In this document: positions 63,401 through 64,000 of the stretch, piece after piece
Numbering within the stretch: the stretch's first letter is position 1
How the letters are laid out: the number at the start of each line of letters is the position of its first letter
Source of the DNA: Bacteroidia bacterium
GTDB taxonomy: Bacteria; Bacteroidota; Bacteroidia; UKL13-3
DNA: 64,000 nt
Direction: 5' to 3'
Assembly (NCBI GenBank): GCA_023151275.1
Contig: JAKLJI010000017.1
Span: 1-64,000 of the forward strand
Position numbers and translations under genes: made by a program
Notes under the pieces: generated by a model
The model's input: only the letters and a program-made list of their open reading frames with translations
Told to the model about the DNA's origin: nothing
Database searches by the model: none

Positions 63401-63967
63401 GAAAAGCTATCGCAGATTGAATCGCTTAAACACAAAGCGAAACCTTATTTAAAACTCAAAGATTTGATTGGAGATTCGGAAGGCAAACGATTCAATGAGT
63501 ATGCCCAGGAACTTACACTGCGCAGGCTCTTACTTTCTGCCAATTCAAACTTAAATCAATTGAATCCAAGGTACGAGCTCGACATGCATATAGAAGGGGA
63601 ACAGGATGAATCCTTGTACATCATCGACCATGAAATGGGAGGAAGCCGAAGAGCCGCAAACATTACGCTTTCCGGAGGTGAGAGCTTTTTGGTAAGTCTA
63701 TCGCTTGCATTGGGCTTAAGCGATTTGGCAGCGGGAAGAGCAGAATTGGGAAATTTATTTATTGATGAAGGCTTTGGAAGTTTAGACCCCGAATCGCTTG
63801 AAAAAGCCATTGCCATGCTTGAAGAATTGCAACACAAACGTGGCCGAATCATTGGCTTAATCTCGCATGTGAGCGAGTTGAAAGAACGTATCCTTACACA
63901 AATACGGGTAACAAAAAAAGCGGGAGGACTTAGCGAAATTGAAGTGAGCAATCAATCCACCGTTTAA
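60482..63967 (+). CDS. sbcC: Exonuclease ATPase SbcC (Rad50-like)
   Basis: 1161 aa. Walker A GPTGAGKSSI at about 37-46, long coiled coils on both sides of a zinc hook CPLCG (Cys 587 and Cys 590), and a C-terminal half-site with signature NITLSGGESF and Walker B NLFIDEGFGSLD. Full length, complete 33 bp before the window end. ATPase partner of SbcD. Confidence 0.95.
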   Translation: MKIRSIFIRNLNSLAGDNLIDFSRAPLSDAALFAITGPTGAGKSSILDAICLALYDKSPRMNQANKNYLLKTGALITKGKTECKVQVEYLHQGHRYRSEWEIKTNRNGNLNERSMALDEWKPELNAFQNIQSGHQAVPDKNAEITGLDYHQFTRSILLAQGEFARLLAAKKEERYALMEKITGNNRYRQIGIRIFQTARAKSQEIEDLELELKGIKLLTEEELEALANRQTQLKNESSKFDHELMLLSATLNTLSSYLKKQKELLDLQPLQASWTEKKLAFEPQQKRLYQHRQLLPLASELQAWQRNQAEQHELNSSIENLIQQGKALKQAIEEQKKKWETKLGKSFSKDGFQAELDKELQQVAHIQEQWKAWESKLQLIQQELESKQKVFEELGAKEKQAEESLSKEKNRQELNVKAIQDLMPFRERIQQKESLFERAKGLKKFPEDFNIQFPGTNKEGHLEEFKTKLYSELGLIRNKLEDLNKIGNSVELQNQLKAANEENNLLQKLADSLTLFETRTLEHTSYRENQKQVQEQLVDSQKQEAALALERKQLDEEKKLISLRQQVLDAEAQLSVLRNQLKAGDACPLCGATEHPGNLHTPDELSELIQAFEQKQADFEKAREESLRKLSTLTTQLEQIQKRIDQLDEELQTLEGSILKQLSPLSLQEKPNIETLKSIQTKTKERIELLEANLHKLIDQPTLQVKEKELEQLQKSFETWQETLLDIAKQLELDPEQLSLEALRDPMKQLKLDYDNWEKLHAEKNETDMVLAALEADFNNYKQQVNRAQDDLQNQQTQVVALREESIPFKEAFESAPAIENPQELRIQEARFLEKLKADLRSNNLALQEKQEKFDALKEAIRQLEEQLFPTLQELHFEHPLAALSCLLPHEQSLELEKQEKLLEQEARDLAQNRERLEQEIAQIKTELPEEQNLELLQEKLNQTREQLNLLNREIGELDAQRKADEEARKGLAEKLSQIESLKHKAKPYLKLKDLIGDSEGKRFNEYAQELTLRRLLLSANSNLNQLNPRYELDMHIEGEQDESLYIIDHEMGGSRRAANITLSGGESFLVSLSLALGLSDLAAGRAELGNLFIDEGFGSLDPESLEKAIAMLEELQHKRGRIIGLISHVSELKERILTQIRVTKKAGGLSEIEVSNQSTV

Positions 63968-64000
63968 ATCCCATGTATTCACCCAAAACCAGTTATTTTA

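Overview
The window looks like chromosomal DNA of a Bacteroidota (Bacteroidetes) bacterium. The evidence is a C-terminal type IX secretion sorting domain (56560-59022), an UpxY/NusG-like antiterminator beside surface-sugar genes, a pyruvoyl SpeD polyamine cluster, many lipoproteins, A+T-rich intergenic DNA, and repeated use of the phylum's -7 promoter element TAnnTTTG, in the best cases with a TTTG -33 box 19 nt upstream (before the tRNA-Met gene and the sorting-domain protein gene).

Layout. 0-2.5 kb: a RloA/RloB (AbiL-type) ATPase plus Toprim-like defence pair. 2.6-12.4 kb: a lipoprotein beta-propeller, unknown secreted proteins, an M48 metalloprotease, a DinB-fold protein, a Crp/Fnr regulator, a pair of paralogous secreted proteins and a small membrane protein. 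12.4-14.7 kb (minus): ECF sigma factor, membrane anti-sigma-like protein, secreted protein. 14.9-21.7 kb: an eight-gene, end-to-end overlapping polyamine/membrane operon (SpeD, two zinc-ribbon DUF4178 proteins, a 59-aa membrane protein, DUF350, membrane-fused aminopropyltransferase, Tat-type lipoprotein flavin oxidoreductase, polytopic membrane protein). 21.8-26.3 kb: a glycan-binding-like secreted protein, proline catabolism (PruA) and an ABC exporter.

27.1-38.05 kb is an accessory island. All genes run on the minus strand from an unusual promoter: Fic AMP-transferase, a 49-aa ORF, a complete type I Wadjet system (JetA-B-C-D), and then a tandemly duplicated unit (unknown gene fragment, antitoxin, ParE-type toxin). 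In this unit both antitoxins are open and both toxins are broken by different lesions. The fic promoter carries three copies of CCTTAA-N13-TTAAGG spaced exactly 71 bp apart; the nearest copy covers the -33 region and the message is predicted to be leaderless. The island ends beside a tRNA-Met gene whose 3' half and terminator are duplicated in tandem, as expected of an old integration site. I see no integrase.

38.2-64 kb is mostly core: GH25 muramidase, HEAT-repeat protein, FMN glutamate-synthase-like protein, a GreA/GreB-like protein, DnaB, 2-Cys peroxiredoxin, ETF beta and alpha with an unknown gene between them, a DUF151 nuclease, a CNT nucleoside transporter, an HsdR-N-like protein, an antiterminator facing two nucleotide-sugar genes, the large secreted protein, and SbcDC. 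A family of degenerate intergenic repeats (motif near AACCCGGAATACGCATTTGA) is scattered through the noncoding DNA.

Best leads: the Fic-Wadjet operon with its periodic operator array; the polyamine/DUF4178/DUF350 operon whose SpeD lacks the usual proton-donor cysteine; and the two decayed toxin genes beside intact antitoxins.
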